Origin: Flavobacteriales bacterium
Lineage (GTDB): Bacteria; Bacteroidota; Bacteroidia; Flavobacteriales; BACL11
Direction of reading: 5' to 3'
NCBI GenBank assembly: GCA_018664745.1
Contig: JABJNS010000102.1
Location: 1 to 13,934 of the forward strand
DNA: 13,934 bases
Under the pieces are notes generated by a model. The model was given only the letters and a program-made list of their open reading frames with translations, was not told the origin of the DNA and searched no databases. The position numbers were made by a program, and so were the translations under genes. Position 1 is the stretch's first letter; each line of letters opens with the position of its first letter. Positions 8,198 to 13,934 of the stretch are shown here, piece by piece.

Positions 8198-8230
8198 AAA
8201 AGCGTCCTAATAATTAGGATGCTTTTTTTT
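8198..8230 (+). terminator. Rho-independent terminator of the OmpA-family gene, just ahead of purM
   Basis: The arms AAAAGCGTCCTAA (8198-8210) and TTAGGATGCTTTT (8214-8226) pair over 13 positions with one G-T wobble around a 3-nt loop, followed by T residues to 8230. The hairpin ends only six bases before the purM ATG. Confidence 0.85.
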
Positions 8231-8236
8231 ACAATT

Positions 8237-9403
8237 ATGGCAACAGATAGATATAATCAAAGAGGAGTTTCAGCTGATAAGGAAGATGTGCATAATGCAA
8301 TTAAGAATGTAGATAAAGGATTGTTTCCTTCAGCATTCTGTAAAATTGTTCCAGATTATTTGAGTGGTGATGAAGATTATTGTTTAATAATGCATGCTGA
8401 TGGTGCAGGTACAAAATCATCATTAGCTTATATGTACTGGAAAGAAACAGGAGATGCTTCAGTTTGGAAGGGTATAGCACAAGACGCACTTATCATGAAT
8501 ATTGATGATTTGTTATGTGTAGGGTCTGTGGATAATATAATGCTTTCCTCAACTATCGGCAGGAACAAATCTGTTATTAATGGTGATGTACTTTCTAAAA
8601 TTATTAATGGAACTGAAGAGTTATTAGCTGAATATAAAAAGTTTGGTGTAAATATAATTTCTACAGGAGGTGAAACTGCTGATGTTGGTGATTTAGTGCG
8701 TACAATTATTGTAGATTCTACTGTAGTTGCTCGTATGAAAAGAACAGATGTAATTGATAATGCAAATATAAAAGGAGGAAATGTAATTATTGGTTTATCA
8801 TCATCAGGTATGGCAAGCTATGAAACAGAATATAATGGAGGAATGGGAAGTAATGGATTAACTTCTGCTCGTCATGATATGTTTTCAAAAGTATTAGCTG
8901 AAAAATATCCTGAAAGTTTTGATCCTTCAGTTCCTTTGGATTTAGTGTATTCTGGAACTAAAAGATTAACTGATGCTGTAGAAGGTTCAACTTTAGATGC
9001 TGGGAAGTTAGTGCTTTCTCCAACTAGAACTTATGCTCCAATTATTAAAAAGATTTTAGATAAATACCGTTCACAGATTAATGGAATGGTACATTGTAGT
9101 GGTGGTGCGCAAACTAAGGTGTTACATTTTGTGGATAATGTGCATGTTATAAAGGATAATATGTTTGAATTACCTCCTTTGTTTAAGTTGATACATGAAG
9201 AATCGGCTACTGATTGGAAAGAAATGTACAAGGTGTTTAATATGGGACACAGGATGGAGTTATATGTTCCAGAAGAAATTGCAGCAGATATTATTGCGAT
9301 TTCAAAATCCTTTAATGTAGATGCTCAAGTTATTGGTAGAGTAGAGGATTTTAAAGGAAAAAAATTAACAATTAATTCCGAATTCGGAACTTATATATAC
9401 TAA
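8237..9403 (+). CDS. purM: Phosphoribosylformylglycinamidine cyclo-ligase (AIR synthase)
   Basis: PurM closes the imidazole ring of aminoimidazole ribotide using ATP, the fifth step of purine synthesis in the cytoplasm. The ATP-binding AIR-synthase fold is visible as HADGAGTK (53-60), the downstream metal/substrate segment NIDDLLCVG (88-96), GGETADVGD (144-152) and the glycine-rich GLSSSGM (186-192). At 388 residues it is longer than the E. coli enzyme (about 345) and belongs to the divergent Bacteroidota form, in which a GGMGSNGLTS segment follows the SSSG loop. I start at ATG 8237 because the upstream in-frame ATG at 8219 lies inside the right arm of the terminator hairpin. Only one base separates the stop from prfA, so the two are co-transcribed. 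No consensus promoter lies between hairpin and start. Confidence 0.9.
   Translation: MATDRYNQRGVSADKEDVHNAIKNVDKGLFPSAFCKIVPDYLSGDEDYCLIMHADGAGTKSSLAYMYWKETGDASVWKGIAQDALIMNIDDLLCVGSVDNIMLSSTIGRNKSVINGDVLSKIINGTEELLAEYKKFGVNIISTGGETADVGDLVRTIIVDSTVVARMKRTDVIDNANIKGGNVIIGLSSSGMASYETEYNGGMGSNGLTSARHDMFSKVLAEKYPESFDPSVPLDLVYSGTKRLTDAVEGSTLDAGKLVLSPTRTYAPIIKKILDKYRSQINGMVHCSGGAQTKVLHFVDNVHVIKDNMFELPPLFKLIHEESATDWKEMYKVFNMGHRMELYVPEEIAADIIAISKSFNVDAQVIGRVEDFKGKKLTINSEFGTYIY
9376..9389. other. 14-bp perfect palindrome at the 3' end of purM
   Basis: TTCCGAATTCGGAA is its own reverse complement. In RNA it can fold as a 5-bp stem with an AAUU loop. It lies inside the last codons of purM (encoding N-S-E-F-G) and ends 15 bases before the prfA start codon. 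It is unusually GC-rich for its surroundings, but no function is established. Confidence 0.5.
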
Positions 9404-9404
9404 T

Positions 9405-10484
9405 ATGTTAGATAAATTATCAGCTATTAACGATAGGTATAATGAAGTAGAAAAATTAATTTCTTCTCCTGATGCTATGAATGATATGAAAATATTTATT
9501 CAATTGAGTAAGGAATATAAGGATTTAGAACCAATCATTAAGGCCTATAAAGAGTACAAAGATTTGGTAGGGAATATTGCTGAAGCAAAAGAACTTATTT
9601 CTACTAGTGATGATCCTGAAATGAAGGAAATGGCAAAGATGGATTTGGATGAAAACTTGCCTAGGAAAGATGAAATGGATGAGGAGATTAAAGTCCTTTT
9701 AATTCCTAAAGATCCTGCTGATGCAAAAAATGCTGTAATGGAAATTAGAGCAGGAGCCGGAGGTGATGAGGCAAGTATATTTGCAGGAGACTTGTATAGA
9801 ATGTATTCTGCTTATGCGCAAACAAGAGGTTGGAAAACTGAATTGGTTGATGTGGCAGATGGAACTTCAGGAGGGTATAAAGAAATTATTGTCAATATTG
9901 CAGGAGAAGATGTTTATGGTCAGTTAAAGTTTGAATCTGGAGTGCATAGGGTGCAAAGAGTTCCTCAAACTGAAACGCAAGGAAGGGTTCATACTTCTGC
10001 AGCTACAGTTATTGTACTGCCTGAGGCTGAAGAGTTTGATATTGAACTATTACCATCTGATATTCGTAAAGATACTTATTGTTCTTCTGGTCCTGGAGGT
10101 CAATCGGTAAATACAACTTATTCGGCAGTGCGTTTAACGCATATTCCAACTGGGGTTGTGGCACAATGTCAAGATCAAAAATCACAGCATAAAAATTATG
10201 ACAAAGCATTGAAGGTATTGCGTTCTCGTATTTATGAAATTGAATTGCAAAAGAAATTAGAGGAAGATGCAAAACATAGAAAAACTATGGTTTCTTCAGG
10301 AGATAGGTCTGCAAAAATTAGAACTTACAATTACCCTCAGGGTAGAGTTACTGAGCATAGAATTGGCTTGACCAAGTACAATTTACAAAATGTAATGGGA
10401 GGTGATATTCAAGAGTTTATTGATGAATTGCAATTAGCTGAAAATGCTGAAAAACTAAAAGTAGGTTCGTCAGCAAATGAATAG
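9405..10484 (+). CDS. prfA: Peptide chain release factor 1
   Basis: RF1 recognises UAA and UAG in the ribosomal A site and releases the finished protein. The 359-residue length is normal. The codon-recognition tripeptide has the RF1 form PxT (P187-Q188-T189, in RVPQTETQGRVHTS), not the SPF of RF2. The peptidyl-tRNA hydrolysis motif GGQ is at 231-233 within SSGPGGQSVNTT; this Gln is the PrmC methylation target in other bacteria. The N-terminal coiled domain and the C-terminal helical tail are both present. The gene starts one base after purM stops, and its last eight bases overlap the start of pyrF, a layout that suggests translational coupling in a purM-prfA-pyrF transcript. Confidence 0.97.
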   Translation: MLDKLSAINDRYNEVEKLISSPDAMNDMKIFIQLSKEYKDLEPIIKAYKEYKDLVGNIAEAKELISTSDDPEMKEMAKMDLDENLPRKDEMDEEIKVLLIPKDPADAKNAVMEIRAGAGGDEASIFAGDLYRMYSAYAQTRGWKTELVDVADGTSGGYKEIIVNIAGEDVYGQLKFESGVHRVQRVPQTETQGRVHTSAATVIVLPEAEEFDIELLPSDIRKDTYCSSGPGGQSVNTTYSAVRLTHIPTGVVAQCQDQKSQHKNYDKALKVLRSRIYEIELQKKLEEDAKHRKTMVSSGDRSAKIRTYNYPQGRVTEHRIGLTKYNLQNVMGGDIQEFIDELQLAENAEKLKVGSSANE

Positions 10485-11295
10485 ACAAGAGCTCATATCA
10501 AAAATTAAGCAAAAGCAATCTTTCCTTTGTATCGGTTTAGATACTGATATAAAAAAAATTCCAACTCATTTATTGAAATTGGAAGATCCTATCTTTGAGT
10601 TCAATAAACAAATAATTGACGCTACTAAGGATTTGTGTGTGGCTTACAAACCCAATATTGCTTTCTATGAAAGTATGGGGGTTAGCGGTTGGAACTCTCT
10701 ACAAAAAATTTTAGACTATATTCCTAAAGATATTTTTACTATTGCTGATGCAAAAAGAGGAGATATAGGCAATACATCTAGTATGTATGCTCGTGCCTTT
10801 TTTGAGAATATGAATTTTGACTCTGTAACAGTTGCTCCTTATATGGGGGCAGATTCTGTTACTCCATTTTTGGAATTTAAAGATAAATGGGCTATCGTTT
10901 TAGCGCTTACTTCTAATAAAGGAGGATTGGATTTTCAGAAGATAAAAGGTGAAAATGGAAAGCAATTATTTGAACAAGTTCTGGAAACTTCAAAAGGATG
11001 GGGTACGGATGAAAACATGATGTATGTTGTTGGGGCAACAAGAGCAGAACAGCTTTCTGAAATTAGAGCTATTATTCCAAATCACTTTTTATTGGTTCCT
11101 GGTGTTGGCGCGCAAGGCGGTAATGTGCAAGATGTTGCAAAATATGGAATGAATACTGATTGTGGACTATTAGTTAATTCTTCAAGAGGAATTATTTATG
11201 CTTCTAATGATATAGATTTTGCAGAAAAAGCAAAAATTGAAGCTCAAAAATTACAGCAAGAAATGGCTATTATTCTATCAGAAGCAGGAATCTAA
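10477..11295 (+). CDS. pyrF: Orotidine 5'-phosphate decarboxylase, type 2 subfamily
   Basis: PyrF decarboxylates OMP to UMP, the last step of pyrimidine nucleotide synthesis. The catalytic array is visible as ADAKRGDIG, with D91, K93 and D96 forming the Asp-Lys-Asp charge network. LCIGLDTD near residue 16 forms the substrate-binding first strand, and VPGVGAQGG near 208 forms the phosphate-binding loop. The 272-residue length and an insertion relative to the roughly 230-residue E. coli enzyme place it in the subfamily 2 group. The ATG at 10477 overlaps the prfA end by eight bases (ATGAATAG). At its 3' end it meets the DUF218 gene on the other strand, and no terminator is visible there. Confidence 0.95.
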   Translation: MNRQELISKIKQKQSFLCIGLDTDIKKIPTHLLKLEDPIFEFNKQIIDATKDLCVAYKPNIAFYESMGVSGWNSLQKILDYIPKDIFTIADAKRGDIGNTSSMYARAFFENMNFDSVTVAPYMGADSVTPFLEFKDKWAIVLALTSNKGGLDFQKIKGENGKQLFEQVLETSKGWGTDENMMYVVGATRAEQLSEIRAIIPNHFLLVPGVGAQGGNVQDVAKYGMNTDCGLLVNSSRGIIYASNDIDFAEKAKIEAQKLQQEMAIILSEAGI

Positions 11296-12035
11296 AATTT
11301 TATTAGATATACAATATAACCAATCCACTCATGGATTAATTCTTGCCATTTTTCTAAAGCCTCTATTCTAGGGAATAAAATGTATTCATAGCTTGTACTT
11401 CTGTATGATGTTGTACAATCAGTAGGGAAGGCTGTAACTGTTATGTTTGCTTTTTCAAAGCACAATTGAGCTCTTCTCATATGATTGGCAGAAGTAAACA
11501 ATAAACAAGAACTATTATTGTATTTTATGTTTAGAATTTTTGCAGAATTCATTGCGTTTTCAATGGTATTTCTTGAAGTGTTTTCAATTATGATATCTTC
11601 TAATGGGATTTTATTTGCTAATAGGTGATCTCTCATTGCTTCTGATTCTATGTATCCGTCATTAAAAAGCATTCCATTTCCACCGCTTATCATAATTTTT
11701 TTGATAATTCCTTTATGGTAAAGTTGTTCGGCATCCATAAGTCTATCAGCATGTTTGTTGAAGTTATGTGCTTTTGTTATATTATCATAATCAGCAATTC
11801 CTCCCAAAATAATACCAATTTCATAAGTTTCAGTAGGTGTAAATCTTTCTATTTCCCAAACTCTAGCAGCTTCATCAGCAATAAAACTATTACTAAAAAA
11901 ATAAAATATGCATATGCTAATTATAAGTAATTTTCTCCTGTTGTATTTAAAAATCAAGGCACTTATTAATAGTATAAAAATCCACATAAGAGGTTGACTT
12001 AAAAAGGCAAGTAGTTTGGAAGCTATATAAAACAT
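11292..12035 (-). CDS. YdcF/ElyC/SanA-family membrane protein (DUF218)
   Basis: The 247-residue protein has two N-terminal membrane helices (about 14-30 and 36-51) and then a soluble DUF218 domain, expected on the periplasmic side. Family motifs are IILGGI (75-80), SGGNG (117-121), the ESEAM segment (130-134), ENTSRNTIENA (151-161), and TSANHMRRA (181-189) with the conserved His 185. The C-terminal HEWIGYIVYLIKF matches the usual end of ElyC-like proteins. In Enterobacteria, ElyC and SanA affect envelope integrity and peptidoglycan or lipid-carrier metabolism; the biochemical reaction is unsettled, so none is assigned here. The 3' end overlaps that of pyrF by four bases in convergent orientation. 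Its promoter backs onto that of the DUF2851 gene. Confidence 0.88.
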   Translation of the reverse strand: MFYIASKLLAFLSQPLMWIFILLISALIFKYNRRKLLIISICIFYFFSNSFIADEAARVWEIERFTPTETYEIGIILGGIADYDNITKAHNFNKHADRLMDAEQLYHKGIIKKIMISGGNGMLFNDGYIESEAMRDHLLANKIPLEDIIIENTSRNTIENAMNSAKILNIKYNNSSCLLFTSANHMRRAQLCFEKANITVTAFPTDCTTSYRSTSYEYILFPRIEALEKWQELIHEWIGYIVYLIKF

Positions 12036-12052
12036 AAATTTTATTTATCTTT

Positions 12053-12060
12053 CAAAAGTA
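12053..12060 (-). promoter_or_regulatory. Bacteroidota-type -7 promoter box of the DUF218 gene
   Basis: Read on the minus strand the octamer is TACTTTTG, an exact TAnnTTTG match, with 17 bases between the box and the start codon at 12035. The region at the -33 position is only T/A-rich. Confidence 0.5.
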
Positions 12061-12063
12061 ATT

Positions 12064-12071
12064 TATTATTG
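12064..12071 (+). promoter_or_regulatory. Possible -7 promoter box of the DUF2851 operon (one mismatch)
   Basis: TATTATTG differs from TAnnTTTG at one base and lies 13 bases before the ATG at 12085. It sits back-to-back with the minus-strand box at 12053-12060 within a 49-base divergent gap. Confidence 0.3.
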
Positions 12072-12084
12072 GATAAAATTAAAA

Positions 12085-12531
12085 ATGAAAGAGGATTTTT
12101 TACATTATATATGGAAAAATCAGTTGTTTAACAAAGCTGATTTGCGTACTGTTAATGGTGAAAGAATAAGTATTATAGATGTTGGTAATCACAATACTAA
12201 TGCAGGACCTGACTTCTTAAATGCAAAAATTAAGATTGAGAATTTAACATGGGTAGGCAATGTTGAAATCCATGTAAACTCTTCCGATTGGATAAGGCAT
12301 AAGCATCAAAATGATAAAGCTTATAATAATGTAATTCTACATTTGGTGTATAATGATGATAAGGTAATAGATACTGAAAGGGGAGATATTCCTCAGACCT
12401 TAGAGCTTAGCAATAGGTTGGATATTGATATATTAACTAAGTATAAAAAGATATTTAATCAAAAAGAAAGTGTTTTATGTACTGCTTATTTATCATCAAT
12501 TGATGATAAACTTTGGAAAGAAACTTTATAA
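12085..12531 (+). CDS. DUF2851 protein, N-terminal fragment (148 residues)
   Basis: This part holds the most conserved region of the family: DFLHYIWKNQLF at the start, GNHNTNAGPDF (34-44), then GNVEIHVNSSDW (58-69), paired histidines H72 and H74, and the strand NVILHLVY (82-89). The concentration of polar and acidic residues in a conserved beta-rich core hints at an enzymatic fold, but no activity is known to me. It ends at the TAA discussed in the full-length entry. If translated alone it would lack the entire helical C-terminal two thirds. Confidence 0.7.
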   Translation: MKEDFLHYIWKNQLFNKADLRTVNGERISIIDVGNHNTNAGPDFLNAKIKIENLTWVGNVEIHVNSSDWIRHKHQNDKAYNNVILHLVYNDDKVIDTERGDIPQTLELSNRLDIDILTKYKKIFNQKESVLCTAYLSSIDDKLWKETL

Positions 12532-12534
12532 AAA

Positions 12535-13350
12535 TTGGTTGTTGAACGATTTAGGAATAAAGTAAATGAGGTTGAGGAAAGTTTAAGTAAAACAACAAAT
12601 GATTTGGAATGGGTACTATTTTCTTTCCTAGCACAATCTTTGGGGTTGAAGGTGAATAAGCAATCCATGCAAATGTTGGCTCAATCTATTTCAATTAAAA
12701 TACTAAGAAAGTATCAAAAAAATGAATTTCAACTTTCGGCCTTATTTTTTGGACAGGCTGGTTTTTTGGATGAAGAGTTTGTAGATGAATATCCTTCAAA
12801 GTTAAAGCAAGAATATTTGTACTTGAAGCAAAAGCATAATTTTATTCCTTTGAAGAAGTTTGTTTGGAAATTTATGCGTTTGCGTCCAGCAAGTTTTCCT
12901 GTAATTCGTATTGCTCAGTTGCAGGTGATTATGAGTCAGCCTCATTTTTATTCTAAAATAAAATATGCAATATCTTATAAGAAAATTAAAGAATTGTTAA
13001 ATGTGGAACTTGATGAATATTGGAATACGCACTATGTTTTTAATAAGTCATCAATAAATAAGAAAAAGCAGTTAGGAGATTCAACTTTGGATATTATTAT
13101 AATAAACGCAATTGTACCTCTTTACTATCTTATTGGTGAAAAGGAAGAGAAATACAATGCCTATGCTACTACATTGTTGGGATCTGTAAAGGCTGAGCAA
13201 AATGCGATTGTAAAAAAGTATAGAAATGCAGGGAAGGAAATAAAATCAGCTTCTGATAGTCAGGCACTAATTCAGTTCTACAATTTTTATTGTAGTCCTA
13301 AAAAATGTTTAACTTGCAGCATTGGAAAACAACTCATGAAAAATGATTAA
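12535..13350 (+). CDS. DUF2851 protein, C-terminal fragment (271 residues, possible TTG start)
   Basis: This fragment is in the same frame as the N-terminal part, and a TTG at 12535 lies three bases after the interrupting stop, so re-initiation is conceivable but unproven. Family features are ERFRNK at its start, FGQAGFLDEEFVDEYP, the motif RLRPASFPVIRIAQL, NTHYVFNK, and a C-terminal cysteine cluster C-x5-C-x2-C (YCSPKKCLTCSIG). The cluster could bind a metal, by analogy only. Its last eight bases overlap the start of the PspC-domain gene (ATGATTAA). Confidence 0.65.
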   Translation: MVVERFRNKVNEVEESLSKTTNDLEWVLFSFLAQSLGLKVNKQSMQMLAQSISIKILRKYQKNEFQLSALFFGQAGFLDEEFVDEYPSKLKQEYLYLKQKHNFIPLKKFVWKFMRLRPASFPVIRIAQLQVIMSQPHFYSKIKYAISYKKIKELLNVELDEYWNTHYVFNKSSINKKKQLGDSTLDIIIINAIVPLYYLIGEKEEKYNAYATTLLGSVKAEQNAIVKKYRNAGKEIKSASDSQALIQFYNFYCSPKKCLTCSIGKQLMKND

Positions 13351-13564
13351 TTTCTTCAGAAATTTTTTTAAAAAACAATTTTTTGGTGTTAGTTCTTGGT
13401 GGGCTAATCGTCTAGGAGTAAAGACATCTTTTATTCGCTTGTTTTTTATTTATGCAGCTTTTACTAATGCTATCACTATTTTGATATATTTGTTTATGAT
13501 TTTATTGTTAAAAATAAGAAATCATTTTAAATATAGAAAACGAAAAAGTGTTTTTGATTTATAA
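13343..13564 (+). CDS. Small PspC-domain membrane protein
   Basis: The 73-residue product has the PspC fold: an amphipathic helix GVSSWWANRLGVKTSFIRLFF (about 16-36, only partly quoted by motif: W-A-N-R-L-G-V-K-T-S-F-I-R-L), followed by one long membrane segment (about 33-56) and a basic tail ending SVFDL, an ending I associate with flavobacterial PspC-like proteins. PspC in E. coli senses envelope stress and relieves PspA repression, but stand-alone PspC domains in Bacteroidota have no settled role. It overlaps the DUF2851 gene by eight bases and lies five bases ahead of the next gene, so all are likely in one transcript. Confidence 0.75.
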   Translation: MINFFRNFFKKQFFGVSSWWANRLGVKTSFIRLFFIYAAFTNAITILIYLFMILLLKIRNHFKYRKRKSVFDL

Positions 13565-13569
13565 TAATT

Positions 13570-13785
13570 ATGGAAAATTTACAAATAAAACTTACCGTAT
13601 TACTTTTGCTTATTGAAGTTATTGCTTTTGCATGGTTGATTATTGATATTCAAAAATCTAAGAAAAATCAAAATAAGATTATTGAACTGGAACATCAGAT
13701 TTTAAAAGTTGAAGGTTCTATTATGGAACTTGAAAAGACTATTGTTGAAAAGATTGATATACTAATTGATAAATCTAATGACTAA
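13570..13785 (+). CDS. Small membrane-anchored coiled-coil protein, unknown function
   Basis: I do not recognise a family. The 71-residue product has one membrane helix (about 8-27, LTVLLLLIEVIAFAWLIIDI) followed by a lysine-rich stretch and a predicted coiled coil from about 35 to 68, with hydrophobic residues at heptad-like spacing (I-I-x-L-x-x-Q-I-L, V-x-x-S-I-x-x-L). The positive stretch after the helix suggests the coil faces the cytoplasm. It lies between two PspC-like genes and overlaps the second by eight bases, so a structural partnership with them is a fair guess. Confidence 0.65.
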   Translation: MENLQIKLTVLLLLIEVIAFAWLIIDIQKSKKNQNKIIELEHQILKVEGSIMELEKTIVEKIDILIDKSND

Positions 13786-13915
13786 ACGAAAAATTCTTGG
13801 TGTTTGTGCTTGGCTTGCTGATAAATTTGGGCTTGATGTTGGAGGATTAAGAATTTTGTTTGTTGCAGCTGCCATTTTAGGTTTTGGTTCTCCGGTAATC
13901 ATCAAAACCAAGTGA
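13778..13915 (+). CDS. Very short PspC-like protein, shortened at the C-terminus
   Basis: The 45-residue reading frame starts MTKRKILGVCAWLADKF and continues with the PspC-type pattern G-L-D-V-G-G-L-R-I-L-F-V, then a hydrophobic stretch ILGFGSPVII. In full PspC domains the G-S-P-V segment leads into further membrane helix; here the frame ends abruptly in KTK and TGA. One base fewer in the A-run at 13904-13907 would change the tail to KPSEY with a TAA abutting the ATG at 13923, so a small frameshift is possible. Its start overlaps the coiled-coil gene by eight bases (ATGACTAA). Confidence 0.6.
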   Translation: MTKRKILGVCAWLADKFGLDVGGLRILFVAAAILGFGSPVIIKTK

Positions 13916-13934
13916 ATATTAAATGAAGATTTTA

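Larger units (their letters stand above)
12085..13350 (+). pseudogene. DUF2851 family gene interrupted by a single in-frame TAA
   Basis: Read as one frame, 12085-13350 is 422 codons including the final stop, the normal length for DUF2851 proteins, which are widespread in Bacteroidota and have no established function. Codon 149 is TAA (12529-12531). The frame does not shift: codons 150 onward continue with family-like sequence (KLVVERFRNK, then NDLEWVLFSFLAQSLGL) through to the C-terminal Cys cluster. As I recall related proteins, the stop replaces one variable residue between a W-x3-L helix and the ERxxxK helix, so a single base change would restore the gene. Explanations are a recent nonsense mutation, a base error in the assembly, or translation as two pieces. 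The downstream small genes remain closely spaced, so the locus otherwise looks intact. Confidence 0.75.

Noticed and set aside
8219..8236. Upstream in-frame ATG start for purM
   Set aside because: It lies in the right arm of a strong terminator hairpin; the added residues (MLFFTI) come from the T-tract.
10009..10272. Minus-strand open frame of 87 codons opposite prfA
   Set aside because: It lies wholly within the conserved GGQ region of prfA and has no start context or homology signature.
12085..13350. Stop-codon reassignment (TAA read as an amino acid)
   Set aside because: TAA ends tatA, purM, glutamine synthetase, OmpA and other genes at the expected places, so the standard code is in use.
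13923..13934. Start of a next gene (ATG AAG ATT TTA)
   Set aside because: Only four codons are in the window, so it cannot be supported as a gene; noted because it may abut a frame-corrected PspC-like gene.
1..13934. Mobile elements, CRISPR arrays, tRNA or rRNA genes, phage or defence genes
   Set aside because: No transposase, integrase, inverted terminal repeats, spaced direct repeats or RNA-gene signatures were seen on either strand.

Overview
The window is a strongly AT-rich piece of a Bacteroidota chromosome, most likely from a marine-type Flavobacteriia or a close relative. Four things point there: a fused SecDF, an OmpA/TPR/beta-propeller envelope protein, a DUF2851 gene, and -7 promoter boxes of the Bacteroidota type (TAnnTTTG) in front of several genes. 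Start codons are preceded by A-rich stretches rather than Shine-Dalgarno sequences, as is usual in this phylum. No tRNA, rRNA, CRISPR array, insertion sequence or phage gene was seen. Most of the window is housekeeping.

Layout. (1) 1-547, minus strand: the N-terminal part of a secreted FG-GAP/VCBS repeat protein that runs off the left edge. (2) 711-3734: the SecD-SecF fusion, with its own promoter and a strong terminator. (3) 3795-4946: tatA abutting a Ca2+/cation antiporter gene; the tatA promoter is fused to the secDF terminator and predicts an almost leaderless mRNA. (4) 5072-6079: a eukaryotic-type (type II) glutamine synthetase with a clear promoter. (5) 6176-8179: an OmpA-family protein with the PorE-like order TPR, propeller, CRD, OmpA, ended by a terminator hairpin. 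(6) 8237-11295: purM, prfA and pyrF, tightly packed, so purine synthesis, translation termination and pyrimidine synthesis share one likely operon. (7) 11292-12035, minus strand: a YdcF/ElyC-type membrane protein (DUF218), convergent with pyrF. (8) 12085-13915: a DUF2851 gene split by one in-frame TAA, followed by three very small genes: a PspC-domain protein, a membrane-anchored coiled-coil protein, and a second, shortened PspC-like protein.

The genes in (1)-(3) and (5) fit envelope biogenesis and export: Sec and Tat components, a secreted repeat protein, and a peptidoglycan-anchored outer-membrane-associated protein. I found no clearly new system. The points most worth a second look are the right-hand end (interrupted DUF2851 gene and the PspC / coiled-coil / short-PspC trio, with repeated 8-nt gene overlaps), the terminator-promoter fusion ahead of tatA, and the purM start placed directly behind a terminator hairpin with no visible promoter.
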